From contig NZ_JOJP01000001.1 of assembly GCF_000710775.1 (NCBI RefSeq), forward strand, positions 4,062,091 to 4,105,163: a DNA stretch of 43,073 nt, given 5' to 3'. Below, piece after piece: positions 35,060-43,073 of the stretch. Each line of letters starts with the position of its first letter. Positions within the stretch are counted from its first letter, which is position 1. Made by a program: the position numbers and the translations under genes. The notes beneath the pieces are model-generated. The model was not told the origin of the DNA. It did not search any database and saw nothing but the letters and a program-made list of their open reading frames with translations. This DNA is from Endozoicomonas elysicola. GTDB taxonomy: Bacteria; Pseudomonadota; Gammaproteobacteria; Pseudomonadales; Endozoicomonadaceae.

Positions 35060-35518
35060 CTAAAAGCTACCCTGTATCTCAATAGAAGTTTCCCCTCCAA
35101 CCAGCAACCAGTTTTCAATCAGGTCGGCAATAACATCCAGAGGCAATTTGTATCGCCCCTTAAGAGCACACTCCCACAAAGTCAGCACTCTCCAGCCATC
35201 GGCTTGCAAATCCCTTAGGTTTCTTTTATCTCGCTGCTGATTCCCCGTTATTTTTTCCTTCCAGAACTCCGTTCTCGTCTTCGGCCATTTAAATACCAAA
35301 CAATCATGTCCATGCCAGAAGCAGCCATTGACCAGAATAATGGCCCGATATTTTGGAAAAACAATATCAGGCTTAGCTGGTAGCGTTTTGACATTTAGCC
35401 GAAAACGGAAACCTCTGGAGTACAACAGCTTTCGCACCAACAGCTCTGGCTTGGTGTTCCGGTTTCTGACTGCCTGCATATTTTTACTGCGTATGGCAGG
35501 CGTATGAACATCTGTCAT
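35060..35518 (-). CDS. vsr: very short patch repair endonuclease (Vsr)
   Basis: 152 residues, the family's usual length. The N-terminus TPAIRSKNMQAVRNRNTKPE is a Vsr signature; catalytic-site residues line up with E. coli Vsr numbering: D51 in AKPDIVFPKYR, and the NGCFWHGHDC segment (W68, H69) that also supplies zinc ligands. Vsr nicks 5' of the T in T:G mismatches that arise when 5-methylcytosine deaminates, starting very-short-patch repair. Its partner is normally an m5C methyltransferase; one is encoded at the head of this same-strand cluster, with two nuclease genes between. It starts 150 bp after the DUF2357 gene, so it may have its own promoter. Confidence 0.95.
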   Translation of the reverse strand: MTDVHTPAIRSKNMQAVRNRNTKPELLVRKLLYSRGFRFRLNVKTLPAKPDIVFPKYRAIILVNGCFWHGHDCLVFKWPKTRTEFWKEKITGNQQRDKRNLRDLQADGWRVLTLWECALKGRYKLPLDVIADLIENWLLVGGETSIEIQGSF

Positions 35519-35667
35519 GTTGATGCCAGAGATGAGTCTGTACTATCCGGTTCAGAGAGTTTATTCGTAAGGCTCGTCAACTTATATCTATTAACAGACA
35601 AATGCCGTTAGACGAGTCAATCTGACGGAAAGATCATTGTTTACCTACCACAAAAATCTGCCCCCCC

Positions 35668-38046
35668 TTATTTCTTCACTAACGATGAATAAAGTTCGGG
35701 CAGATCATCCCATCCATAACCTGCTGTCAGGTCATCCCGAGAGACCAGCTTTAACTCAAAATGCACCTTACTCTGTTGCCACAACGGCATTTTCAAACGC
35801 AAGGCAGACCCGAGGCTAAAGAGCCAGAACCACTCATCCGGATTAGCAACAACCGGAGTACCCGTCTGCTCTTCCGTAAGGTTGCCCCTTTGCACCCGTT
35901 CTGCTTTCAGGATCGGATAAATATAGTCCACCCGTCGATGAACTCCATCATCGTCATCCAGAGCCACTGCAAGATAGCGAGCTTCGGTAGCAATATGTTG
36001 CTGAATTTTCTGTCGCTCAAAGGCAACGAGCTTTGTGTGATAAAACCGAGCATCGCCGTTTTCAAACTGGTTTATATACTCCTGATTCCGAGCCGGCCCC
36101 AACTGGCTTGCCAGAATAGTCAACCCCTGATAATGAGTGATGGAGTAACCTTTACCCGGAATTCGTGCAGCGTCCTCCACAAAATACCGTTCACTGGTCG
36201 CATACGGATATTTTGTCTCAGGAACACCCAGTTTTCGTTGCAAAAAAACAGATAACCAATGACTCCCCTTGTTATCAACCTGAGGTAACAAACTAAAAGC
36301 ACCGATACCCACTTCATTAATCGCGACACTGTATGGGTTGCGTTCACAAAGCTGATTGAAATAGCCCGGATACAATACATAGGCACCAAACACCGGACGG
36401 GTTTTCACAAACCCTATGTCATCAAACTTACTGCGGTGAATCAAGGCATCCCGATAACGGTGCATTTGATTGATGGCATCATCGGGCACTCGGTCAGGGC
36501 CTGAGCCGGTGCCCTGATCATCCGCTGGAGTCTCAATCCGATACTTGGCATCAAATAACCAGATAATCTCGGCCCCGTCAGGGAAAGTAGCCTCCAGCAA
36601 AATATCCGGTTTTTGAGTCACCAACCAGGTTCTGATCTGATCGTCTTTCTTTCTGAATACCGGTTCATGAGCCAAACGAATTTTCACCCCGTCAGACCGC
36701 CTGAAATGAAAAGCTCCGGCCATCCCATCCTTCAACGAAACACGGATCCCACTGTCTACCAGAGGTATCCGCCCACACGGAACCTCCTCAAAGCCCAGGT
36801 CCGAAATAATCCTGCGTATCTCAAGAAAACACCAGACTTCGTACATCTCTGCCACATTGCGCAAAGAGAGTTGATCGGCCCCGTCCAGAAGCTCGAGATA
36901 CCATTTAAGCTGCTGCCAGATTTTATAAACTTTCGAGTAACCGGGCTTTTGCTGTAATACCAACGACTCCCGTTTCAGCCCTCGGTATTCGCCAACGTCC
37001 CTGAAAAAAGGCTGTTTCTGAAAATGCCGCAAAGCCTTCTGCCAACGTTCCAGCTCCTTAATAAAGCTGGCGGAAAAACGCACTTTACCGGATTCCGGAG
37101 CCAGAGACGCCAGCTGTTGAACCCGGGTCAGCCTGGTAGCGCCATGACCAATCACCGCTTTAATAAAACGGTTTTCCGGTGTATCCACATGGAGTCGCTT
37201 TTTGCTCAGCGTAAAAGACTTTTCATAATTTTTATTAGCCTTTTCCAGCGCCAGCCGTTCTTCCTGCTGTCTGGATAGCCTGCCCCTCAACCGGCTCATC
37301 GGGACGGTGTGCTTATACTCCATCAACCGACTATGGGGCGCATTTACCACATGCTTCAGTCCGGCCAACAACTCCTTATGAAGGGATTCAAATCGTGCAA
37401 ACCACAACAAAAAGAACTGGGAATGCGGCTTTTTAACGGCGCTTAATGAATGACTGGTGCTTTCTGCCAATGAGTAACGCCAAAGTGGAAATGCAGCATC
37501 AACGGCCTCGTTCATTGCCCTGAAGTCTGACTGCATATCCATCTTCACCGGCAGAATATCAAAAGCAATCGACTGTTCGATTAGCCGTCCCCGGTAGGAA
37601 TAGACCAGTTTAAACTGAAAAGTACCGACATGATTGCCCGTATTGATACTTCCCCGTAAAGAGCCGCTACGGGGACTGAAATGAAAAGACTCTTCAATAG
37701 CCTTTAGCTTATGTTGCACCGTCGGTAGCGGATCTCCCGCTTCCGGTAGTTGGTGAAACAGAAACTCAATCTCGTAATATTTGTTTTCAAAGAAGACGGC
37801 TTCACCAAGACACAATTCAAACACCGGCTCTGTGGTATATTTTAACAATAACGGGGGAGAAAACCGCACCTCAGAAGTCGGTACGGCATTGCCACGTTCC
37901 GTCAGCGTTCGCTCCAGCCGCCGCTGACTGGAACGAATATCTTTTGACCAGATAACGCAATCAAAATGCCCGGTTTCAATAACGGCCAGTTCCGGCATAA
38001 TCTCAACTCGCTCAGGGCCAATAACTGGTAAAGGTATGGCTCTCAA
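35668..38046 (-). CDS. DUF2357 PD-(D/E)XK nuclease, McrC-like partner
   Basis: 792 residues. The N-terminal half matches the DUF2357 pattern (for example FSPRSGSLRGSINTGNHVGTF and the long helical HTPENRF-type region: LHVDTPENRFIKAVI). The C-terminal half has a PD-(D/E)XK nuclease core: KPDILLE with D481, then WLFDAKYRIE with D499 and K501, followed by DAINQMHRYRDALI, the usual helix after the catalytic lysine. Its start overlaps the McrB-like gene by 35 bp; ATG at 37998 is an alternative just after that gene's stop. By analogy with McrC and LlaJI.R2, it should be the DNA-cleaving subunit recruited by the AAA+ GTPase encoded next to it. Confidence 0.85.
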   Translation of the reverse strand: MRAIPLPVIGPERVEIMPELAVIETGHFDCVIWSKDIRSSQRRLERTLTERGNAVPTSEVRFSPPLLLKYTTEPVFELCLGEAVFFENKYYEIEFLFHQLPEAGDPLPTVQHKLKAIEESFHFSPRSGSLRGSINTGNHVGTFQFKLVYSYRGRLIEQSIAFDILPVKMDMQSDFRAMNEAVDAAFPLWRYSLAESTSHSLSAVKKPHSQFFLLWFARFESLHKELLAGLKHVVNAPHSRLMEYKHTVPMSRLRGRLSRQQEERLALEKANKNYEKSFTLSKKRLHVDTPENRFIKAVIGHGATRLTRVQQLASLAPESGKVRFSASFIKELERWQKALRHFQKQPFFRDVGEYRGLKRESLVLQQKPGYSKVYKIWQQLKWYLELLDGADQLSLRNVAEMYEVWCFLEIRRIISDLGFEEVPCGRIPLVDSGIRVSLKDGMAGAFHFRRSDGVKIRLAHEPVFRKKDDQIRTWLVTQKPDILLEATFPDGAEIIWLFDAKYRIETPADDQGTGSGPDRVPDDAINQMHRYRDALIHRSKFDDIGFVKTRPVFGAYVLYPGYFNQLCERNPYSVAINEVGIGAFSLLPQVDNKGSHWLSVFLQRKLGVPETKYPYATSERYFVEDAARIPGKGYSITHYQGLTILASQLGPARNQEYINQFENGDARFYHTKLVAFERQKIQQHIATEARYLAVALDDDDGVHRRVDYIYPILKAERVQRGNLTEEQTGTPVVANPDEWFWLFSLGSALRLKMPLWQQSKVHFELKLVSRDDLTAGYGWDDLPELYSSLVKK

Positions 38047-39958
38047 GCCGCGCTTTCATCCACTCCAGTTTTTTGCGGGAGCGACACGGAATGCCTTTTT
38101 CCACCTCACGGAACAGATCCGGACGCTGCCCATCCCAAATATCGGGCAATAAACCTTTGAGCTCATCGGTCAGTTTATCCAACAGGTTAACCGCATCATC
38201 ACCAATCACCACCCGTAGCTTATCCTCATCACCATCAATGCGGGGTAGCACCTTGGTCATCATGAAATCATCCCAAACCGCTTGCAGCGTTTGATCATCC
38301 TTGGGTTGCAAACACGCCACATAGAGCAACAACTCGTTCAGGGCGCGATAGGCCAACTCAAACGGGGTTCGTTTAAGCACCTGATTCACTCGGTCAAGAA
38401 AGGCAACCGTACGCTTCCCATCAGCATCGAAGGTAGCTGTCAGCTGCTCCCGCCTGGCCGAGGTCAACACTGACCAGTGAAATACTTTATTCTCCGGTTG
38501 TCCCTCAAAGAATTGATCATAATCATTAGGATAAAACTCGCCATAATCCAAAGTCAGTGCCCGGTCAATCACCTTGCGGGAAAAACCATGAGTGGTTTCA
38601 TCCATATTAACGGTACCGGCCACCAACAGATTGGGTGGTATGCCGATGCCGTGCTGTTGAAAGTAATCCCACAGCGGATCATCCGTCAGCCCTAAATCCG
38701 CCTGAAGTTTCAGGTCACCGGATTGATTCAGTGCCTGCAAGTCCAGCAACGGTTCACAACGATACTCTCCGGCCTCGTTGAAATCCCGAGTTTCCAATAC
38801 CGACAGGTAATCCGCAAAATATTGCTCTACTGGTGCCAGATTCATCTCATCCAGGCAGAGCCAATAGGGAGGCGAAGCAGAATTCAGAGTTCCGGTTCCG
38901 GCTGCGGAGGCATCTGGCGCAACCGACTTCCAGGCACGGATAATAAACGCGAGCACTTTGGTGGCAATGTATTTCGGTTTATCAACCCGGGAGACATAAC
39001 CTAACAGATCGGAGGGCTCATGCCAGTCAGGCCTAACCGGGATCAGACAGAAGTTCCCTTCAGGATCATCCGGATCATGGAACTCTGCCTGCTTTCGGAT
39101 AAAACGTGATTTACCGGTGCCGGAGATTCCGGCCAGAAGGAGGAAGGGTTTGGGTAAATTTAGCTCATTCTTGCTTTTTGTCTGCTCTTGCTTGAGGAAC
39201 TCGACATACTTATTTACACCTGCCTGATACATGCCATTACCAGCTTCATTCTTTTCTCTCCAAAGCTGGTCTTGGCCAAGTAAATCTAATGCTGACAATA
39301 TGGAGTGCTTTGGAAGGAGCGCATAGAGACTCTGCTCAAATATTCCTTTTTCCTGCACGATCTGATCTGCCACACTCATAGCAGTATCGGAATAACTCTT
39401 GATGCTACGTTCAGACAAACCACTATTTCTGAGCCATTGCACAAATCTGGCTTTATTATTTTTGCTATTACCAGCCTTCCCACTTCCAGACTCAAGATTG
39501 GTTAATCTATCAGGCATTTTTGCCAAAGCAGCTTCAACTGATTGTTTATCAAACAGCGTACTTGTATCAACACCTTGATATTCCAGACCCGCAACATAGG
39601 CAATCAGCTTAGATATAACTTTGGTTATACCTTTTGTCTGGCTACCACCAAGACTACTGATTGTATTTAGATCTTTATTCTCGGAGCAGAACTTATAGAA
39701 AGCTCTGTAAGGTTTCTCTTCGTAGTTCAGGTAACCAGCTTTCGTAAAGCGTTCGTTAGATTCAATTATATTGACACAGTCTTCATGTCGATCTCTCAAA
39801 AATTCCAAGAAACTAACAATGTCAACAGGGTCAACGCTGAATGCCGTTCCCCCATCTTTGGTAAAGCTAATAACAAAGGTATTATTAGTGGTTACCTGCT
39901 GAGGAGATCTTTTACTCTCTTTCTCCTCTGCCTGCTCGCAGAACTCCTGAAAATTCAT
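38012..39958 (-). CDS. McrB-like AAA+ GTPase restriction subunit
   Basis: 648 residues. The AAA+ core has Walker A LLLAGISGTGKS (277-284), a Walker B-type segment WLCLDEMNLAPVEQYFADYL (D370, E371, N373) and LVAGTVNMDETTHGFSRKVIDRA, corresponding to McrB's MNTADRS-like GTP-specificity region with the following arginine. The N-terminal 270 residues hold a probable specificity region; residues 170-210 (FVQWLRNSGLSERSIKSYS) resemble a small helical DNA-binding fold. McrB-type proteins form hexamers that translocate on DNA using GTP and activate a McrC-type nuclease. Its ATG overlaps the stop of the methyltransferase gene by four bases (ATGA), showing translational coupling. Confidence 0.88.
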   Translation of the reverse strand: MNFQEFCEQAEEKESKRSPQQVTTNNTFVISFTKDGGTAFSVDPVDIVSFLEFLRDRHEDCVNIIESNERFTKAGYLNYEEKPYRAFYKFCSENKDLNTISSLGGSQTKGITKVISKLIAYVAGLEYQGVDTSTLFDKQSVEAALAKMPDRLTNLESGSGKAGNSKNNKARFVQWLRNSGLSERSIKSYSDTAMSVADQIVQEKGIFEQSLYALLPKHSILSALDLLGQDQLWREKNEAGNGMYQAGVNKYVEFLKQEQTKSKNELNLPKPFLLLAGISGTGKSRFIRKQAEFHDPDDPEGNFCLIPVRPDWHEPSDLLGYVSRVDKPKYIATKVLAFIIRAWKSVAPDASAAGTGTLNSASPPYWLCLDEMNLAPVEQYFADYLSVLETRDFNEAGEYRCEPLLDLQALNQSGDLKLQADLGLTDDPLWDYFQQHGIGIPPNLLVAGTVNMDETTHGFSRKVIDRALTLDYGEFYPNDYDQFFEGQPENKVFHWSVLTSARREQLTATFDADGKRTVAFLDRVNQVLKRTPFELAYRALNELLLYVACLQPKDDQTLQAVWDDFMMTKVLPRIDGDEDKLRVVIGDDAVNLLDKLTDELKGLLPDIWDGQRPDLFREVEKGIPCRSRKKLEWMKARLESHTFTSYWP

Positions 39959-41211
39959 AACAGATCCTTGACTATCTCTTTTGCTATTGCAGAAACGACA
40001 GGAACAGCAACAGAATTCCCAAACTGCCTATATGCTGGAGTTTTAGCTTGCTGCATCACAAATTCTTCTGGAAAACCCTGCAACCGAGCACATTCACGAA
40101 GAGTTAGGAGGCGAGGATTTTTATTTTCCTGAGGTATCAGACACTCTTTACCATCCTTACCGTAGCGAGCAACAAGCGTATTCGAAGGTTTGTCAAGGTT
40201 GGCCGTAAACGCAGTAAAACCTGTACCACGATCTAAATTGCGCTGGGTTCTGTTAATATGCCCCTGCCAAAGTTTGTCCGATATTGTATAACTGTCAGGA
40301 GCATCATACTCCAGGATTTCTCTGAGAACTCTGGGCGCTCCTGTGAATGATGGAAACTTGAAGTCTACATCCAAATCTTTCCTGAAACAGACCATGTAGC
40401 ATCGAACACGTCTTTGCGGCACAAGGGGAGATGAGTCAATTAGGGCATATTTAAAATCATAACCTAGCTCCTCTACCGACTCTCTAATGACCCGAAAGGT
40501 ATTCCCTTTATCATGTCTCTCAATATTTCTGACATTTTCCAAAAAAAGTACTTTTGGCTTTTTTACTGATGCTATCCGCATAACATCAAAAAAGAGTGTG
40601 CCTTGAGTAGTACATTTGAAACCATGACTTTTACCGATAGACTCTCGTGCAGACACCCCAGCATGACTGAATGGTTGACAGGGAAAACCTGCCGCAAGAA
40701 CATCATGATCCGGTATCATAACTCCTAACTGCTCATCACTTATAGACTCATTGGTCAACGCAGTGATATCGCCAAAAGGGTGTTCACCATAGTTATCAAA
40801 GTATGTTTTTTGTGCTGACTTATCCCATTCACTACTAAAGACACTGACCCCTCCATTTTCCTGAAGAGCAAGCCTAAAGCCACCAATACCTGCAAACAAA
40901 TCTATGAAGGTAAATTCAGGCTGACTTACCGGAACAAGCTGGAGCTTTCTTTTAAGGTTGCTTTTGAGAGCTTCATCGTTCACGTACAACCCATTATCAA
41001 GCAACTTAGCGATAAGGTGCTGACGAACAACGAGACCTTCCGAAAATAATGATTTTTCATAAGCCAAAGCATGCAACCACTGATGCACTACTGCTCTTAC
41101 AGTACTACCCTCAGGGACATATTTTTCTGCTTCCGGTGCTAAAACTTCCTCTGCTCTGGTCAAAAAATCATTCATTAAGAATCTTCTGTCTTTGGGAAAA
41201 ATAGTCGTCAT
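39955..41211 (-). CDS. dcm: DNA (cytosine-5-)-methyltransferase, Dcm-type
   Basis: 418 residues with all main m5C methyltransferase motifs: motif I FIDLFAGIGGF (102-112), motif IV AAGFPCQPFSHAG with catalytic C178, motif VI FLENVRN (E225), motif VIII PQRRVRCYM, and motif X YRQFGNSVAVPVVSAI near the C-terminus. The N-terminal 95-residue extension (TVRAVVHQWLHALAYEKSLF) resembles that of E. coli Dcm. ATG at 41175 is an alternative start. It leads the operon that continues with the McrB-like and DUF2357 proteins, so it probably protects host sites from that nuclease pair, while Vsr repairs its deamination products. The recognition sequence cannot be read from the protein. Confidence 0.93.
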   Translation of the reverse strand: MTTIFPKDRRFLMNDFLTRAEEVLAPEAEKYVPEGSTVRAVVHQWLHALAYEKSLFSEGLVVRQHLIAKLLDNGLYVNDEALKSNLKRKLQLVPVSQPEFTFIDLFAGIGGFRLALQENGGVSVFSSEWDKSAQKTYFDNYGEHPFGDITALTNESISDEQLGVMIPDHDVLAAGFPCQPFSHAGVSARESIGKSHGFKCTTQGTLFFDVMRIASVKKPKVLFLENVRNIERHDKGNTFRVIRESVEELGYDFKYALIDSSPLVPQRRVRCYMVCFRKDLDVDFKFPSFTGAPRVLREILEYDAPDSYTISDKLWQGHINRTQRNLDRGTGFTAFTANLDKPSNTLVARYGKDGKECLIPQENKNPRLLTLRECARLQGFPEEFVMQQAKTPAYRQFGNSVAVPVVSAIAKEIVKDLL

Positions 41212-41668
41212 AATATCACGGTACTGCTTCCCACCTTCGCTGGAGAAGCATTTATTTCACCGACTATTATTCTCTGTTTAACCCGTAACATTCAAGATTG
41301 TATTCACCACTCATTAGCCACCAAAACTGACATACAGGCTCTGATCCTCGGCAGACCAGCTACGAGACAGCATCACTTACCCTGCCATGATCGCTATCTT
41401 GGCCACTACCTGCATTGCGGTCTGGTTTTGATAGCTGAATGCCAGAATAGCAGGAGGTATTAGCGATCTGTGTGCCATAAGTGGAACTGGTTGCTTCTTC
41501 CGGCTCGACGAGTACTGGTGATTTTTTGAAAAAAGGGACTTATTCGCAGCATCCCTAGCTCCTATGAACTCTTCCAATATTTACGCTTAAAAGGCAATCT
41601 ACTCAACTATATTTAGAATCGGTTTGACGACACTAATCAGCACAAACAACCGAACCGACCGATTGTAA
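41212..41668. other. 457-bp gene-poor stretch
   Basis: The only coding candidate is a 66-codon minus-strand frame at 41377-41577 whose product (including LIPPAILAFSYQNQTAMQ) I do not recognise and which lacks a good ribosome site. It may be noncoding repeat sequence. Promoters for the methyltransferase operon (leftward) and the 356-residue gene (rightward) should lie here, but I cannot point to convincing boxes. Confidence 0.5.
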
Positions 41669-42739
41669 ATGATTTCCCTAATAGCCCTTATTGCCAGGAA
41701 TGCTAAATCTCTACTACCGGGCAGGTTGAGCCCTGTCGACTCGACAAATGAGCTGGATATTTCACCATCTGAAATTGTCTCAGTAACACAACACTTATCC
41801 ATTTACCCGATATCCTCACCAGCAGTACTTTATTTCTCGGCTTCGTGTATTACCAATAAGAATTCCCCAATTAACAGCAAAGAGCTTCATGAATATCAAG
41901 TTATACAGGTGGACGATAACGCTATACCAAGCTGTTTATCCTGGAATGAAATAGATACTGAAGAACCTGGAAGCATCAGTTCAGTAGCCACCGATATGAC
42001 AACCGAGGTTTCTACAGACACCAGCCTCAACATTGAACAGACCTCGGGTTTTCACGATAACTACTCACTAATCAAGAAGAGCCCATCGCCTGATTCCTGG
42101 CCACAAGGGCTGTTAGGTAAGGATGATCATATAACCTATGATGATTTAAGAAGCTGGCTGAATGATCTTAATGGTACCTATGATGAGGAGCCAATGTTTC
42201 GCTCTATTCTTAACCTTCCCTATCCCTCAGATCAATCTGAGATATTCCCGGATTCTATAAATGCTCGTCCAACCTATGGCTGGGTTTCTGATAACTTCCT
42301 GACTGACTGGATTAATGACAGGGTAGTGCGTGTCAGCACTCGTGCTCAGGGTGCACTTGTTGATGACAGACTTGTCGAAGAGACCGATGAATCACCAGAT
42401 CAAGCCGGTGCTTCGAAGGCATTTGATTTGATATACACTCCCTTCATTCAAAAGTTTGACCCTCAAGATGAAGAACCGGCAAGAGAGTTCTTCCAAAAAT
42501 TATATGAGCTACTGGCTCCTCTTAGAGGGTTTTTGGTCATTACAATCCTTGGAGTTGCCAGATCACATGGCCATGACGCCACCACAAAAGGATATAGACT
42601 TTCGAGATTATTAAACCAGTCGGGAATTCCTGCCTCCAATATCAGAGTATTTACATCGCGCGGCCATACTTATGTATTGGCCAAAAGAAGCAATAGCTCC
42701 GTTTTTCAAAGAGGAGAGATAAACGGTAAAAAGATCTAG
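41669..42739 (+). CDS. hypothetical protein with a weak methyltransferase-like C-terminus
   Basis: 356 residues; not recognised. The first 150 residues are Ser/Thr/Asp/Glu-rich and look disordered, without a signal peptide. From about residue 240 the pattern KAFDLIYTPFIQKF, then FFQKLYELLAPLRGFLVI and a closing NIRVFTSRGHTYVLAKRS, resembles the later strands of a class I SAM-dependent methyltransferase, but the glycine-rich SAM-binding motif I is not seen. It may be a degenerate methyltransferase-like domain or an unrelated fold; a secreted effector-type protein is also possible. ATG at 41669 has a poor ribosome site. It stands alone on the plus strand between the restriction operon and the tRNA genes. 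Confidence 0.6.
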   Translation: MISLIALIARNAKSLLPGRLSPVDSTNELDISPSEIVSVTQHLSIYPISSPAVLYFSASCITNKNSPINSKELHEYQVIQVDDNAIPSCLSWNEIDTEEPGSISSVATDMTTEVSTDTSLNIEQTSGFHDNYSLIKKSPSPDSWPQGLLGKDDHITYDDLRSWLNDLNGTYDEEPMFRSILNLPYPSDQSEIFPDSINARPTYGWVSDNFLTDWINDRVVRVSTRAQGALVDDRLVEETDESPDQAGASKAFDLIYTPFIQKFDPQDEEPAREFFQKLYELLAPLRGFLVITILGVARSHGHDATTKGYRLSRLLNQSGIPASNIRVFTSRGHTYVLAKRSNSSVFQRGEINGKKI

Positions 42740-42804
42740 GACTTATAGGGAGCTCGAAAACCCCAACAAATACCTTTAACCTTTTTCAGAAGCTATAAAC
42801 GACA

Positions 42805-42834
42805 AAACCCTTACAACAAGTATTGTAAGGGTTT
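42805..42834 (-). terminator. Rho-independent terminator of the tRNA genes
   Basis: AAACCCTTACAA and TTGTAAGGGTTT form a perfect 12-bp stem around a six-base loop; on the minus strand the stem ends in GGGTTTT then GTCGTTT. It lies 19 bp past the tRNA-Asp CCA end and 66 bp past the convergent 356-residue gene, so it may serve both. Confidence 0.8.
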
Positions 42835-42853
42835 CGGCTTTTATCTATAGAAA

Positions 42854-42930
42854 TGGCGGACCGGACGGGACTCGAACCCGCGACCTCCGGCGTGACAGGC
42901 CGGCATTCTAACCAACTGAACTACCGGTCC
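42854..42930 (-). tRNA. tRNA-Asp (anticodon GUC)
   Basis: 77 bases with encoded CCA. The minus strand starts GGACCGGTAGTTCAG, has the anticodon loop CTGTCAC and the T arm GCGGGTTCGAGTCCCG, and the acceptor GGACCGG pairs with CCGGTCC. Nearly the sequence of E. coli tRNA-Asp in the arms. Confidence 0.97.
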
Positions 42931-42994
42931 GCTGCGTTCATAAACCGAAACTTCAGCTTATGGTCACTCTGCTAACAACGAATGTTGTTGAATT

Positions 42995-43070
42995 TGGTGG
43001 GTGATGACGGGATCGAACCGCCGACATTCTGCGTGTAAAGCAGACGCTCTCCCAGCTGAGCTAATCACCC
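42995..43070 (-). tRNA. tRNA-Val (anticodon UAC)
   Basis: 76 bases with encoded CCA. The minus strand starts GGGTGATTAGCTCAGC, has the anticodon loop TTTACAC, T arm GGCGGTTCGATCCCGTC and acceptor partner ATCACCC. It precedes tRNA-Asp by 64 bp and is likely co-transcribed with it; further tRNAs could lie beyond the right edge. Confidence 0.97.
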
Positions 43071-43073
43071 AAA

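Noticed and set aside
35761-36255. 164-codon plus-strand frame opposite the DUF2357 gene
   Set aside because: Antisense shadow; no recognisable motifs and no ribosome site.
41599-41802. 67-codon minus-strand frame overlapping the start of the 356-residue gene
   Set aside because: No ribosome site or recognisable sequence, and it conflicts with the longer plus-strand gene.

Overview
The window looks like a chromosomal segment of a marine gammaproteobacterium. tRNA-Asp and tRNA-Val are of enterobacterial/gamma type, base composition is close to even, and the gene families fit a large-genome host-associated lineage such as Endozoicomonas or its relatives. The genus is an inference from gene content only.

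Region 1 (1-33.4 kb) appears to be one functional unit. The first 24 kb are a single reading frame on the minus strand that starts at 24019 and is still open at base 1. It encodes at least 8,006 residues of a giant repetitive RTX/filamentous-type surface or secreted protein, with an N-terminal LEPRLLLSADP motif (LEPR-XLL domain) and no ordinary signal peptide. Upstream on the same strand lie a SapC-family protein and a TolC-type outer-membrane channel. Transcribed divergently from a ~160-205 bp intergenic region are four tightly packed genes: a GAF domain fused to an HlyD-type adaptor, a PqqD-like/M50 metalloprotease/HlyD fusion, a shortened SecA paralogue, and a second, stand-alone periplasmic adaptor. 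No HlyB-type ABC exporter is present. I infer a dedicated export machine for the giant protein in which the SecA-like ATPase, the intramembrane protease-adaptor and TolC replace the usual type I ABC transporter. This is the most interesting content of the window.

Region 2 (33.4-35.0 kb) holds a 174-bp hairpin MITE-like element, an unrecognised 281-residue gene, and a gene-free stretch with a decayed tRNA-end-like sequence and a palindrome.

Region 3 (35.0-41.2 kb, minus strand) is a defence operon: an m5C methyltransferase, a McrB-like AAA+ GTPase, a DUF2357-type PD-(D/E)XK nuclease, then a Vsr mismatch endonuclease. The organisation resembles GTP-dependent LlaJI/BsuMI-type restriction-modification. 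Region 4 (41.2-43.1 kb) has a gene-poor stretch, an unrecognised 356-residue gene on the plus strand, a bidirectional terminator, and tRNA-Asp(GUC) and tRNA-Val(UAC) on the minus strand. The tRNA-Asp terminator has a degenerate copy at 34.9 kb, so regions 2-4 may be an old tRNA-associated island.
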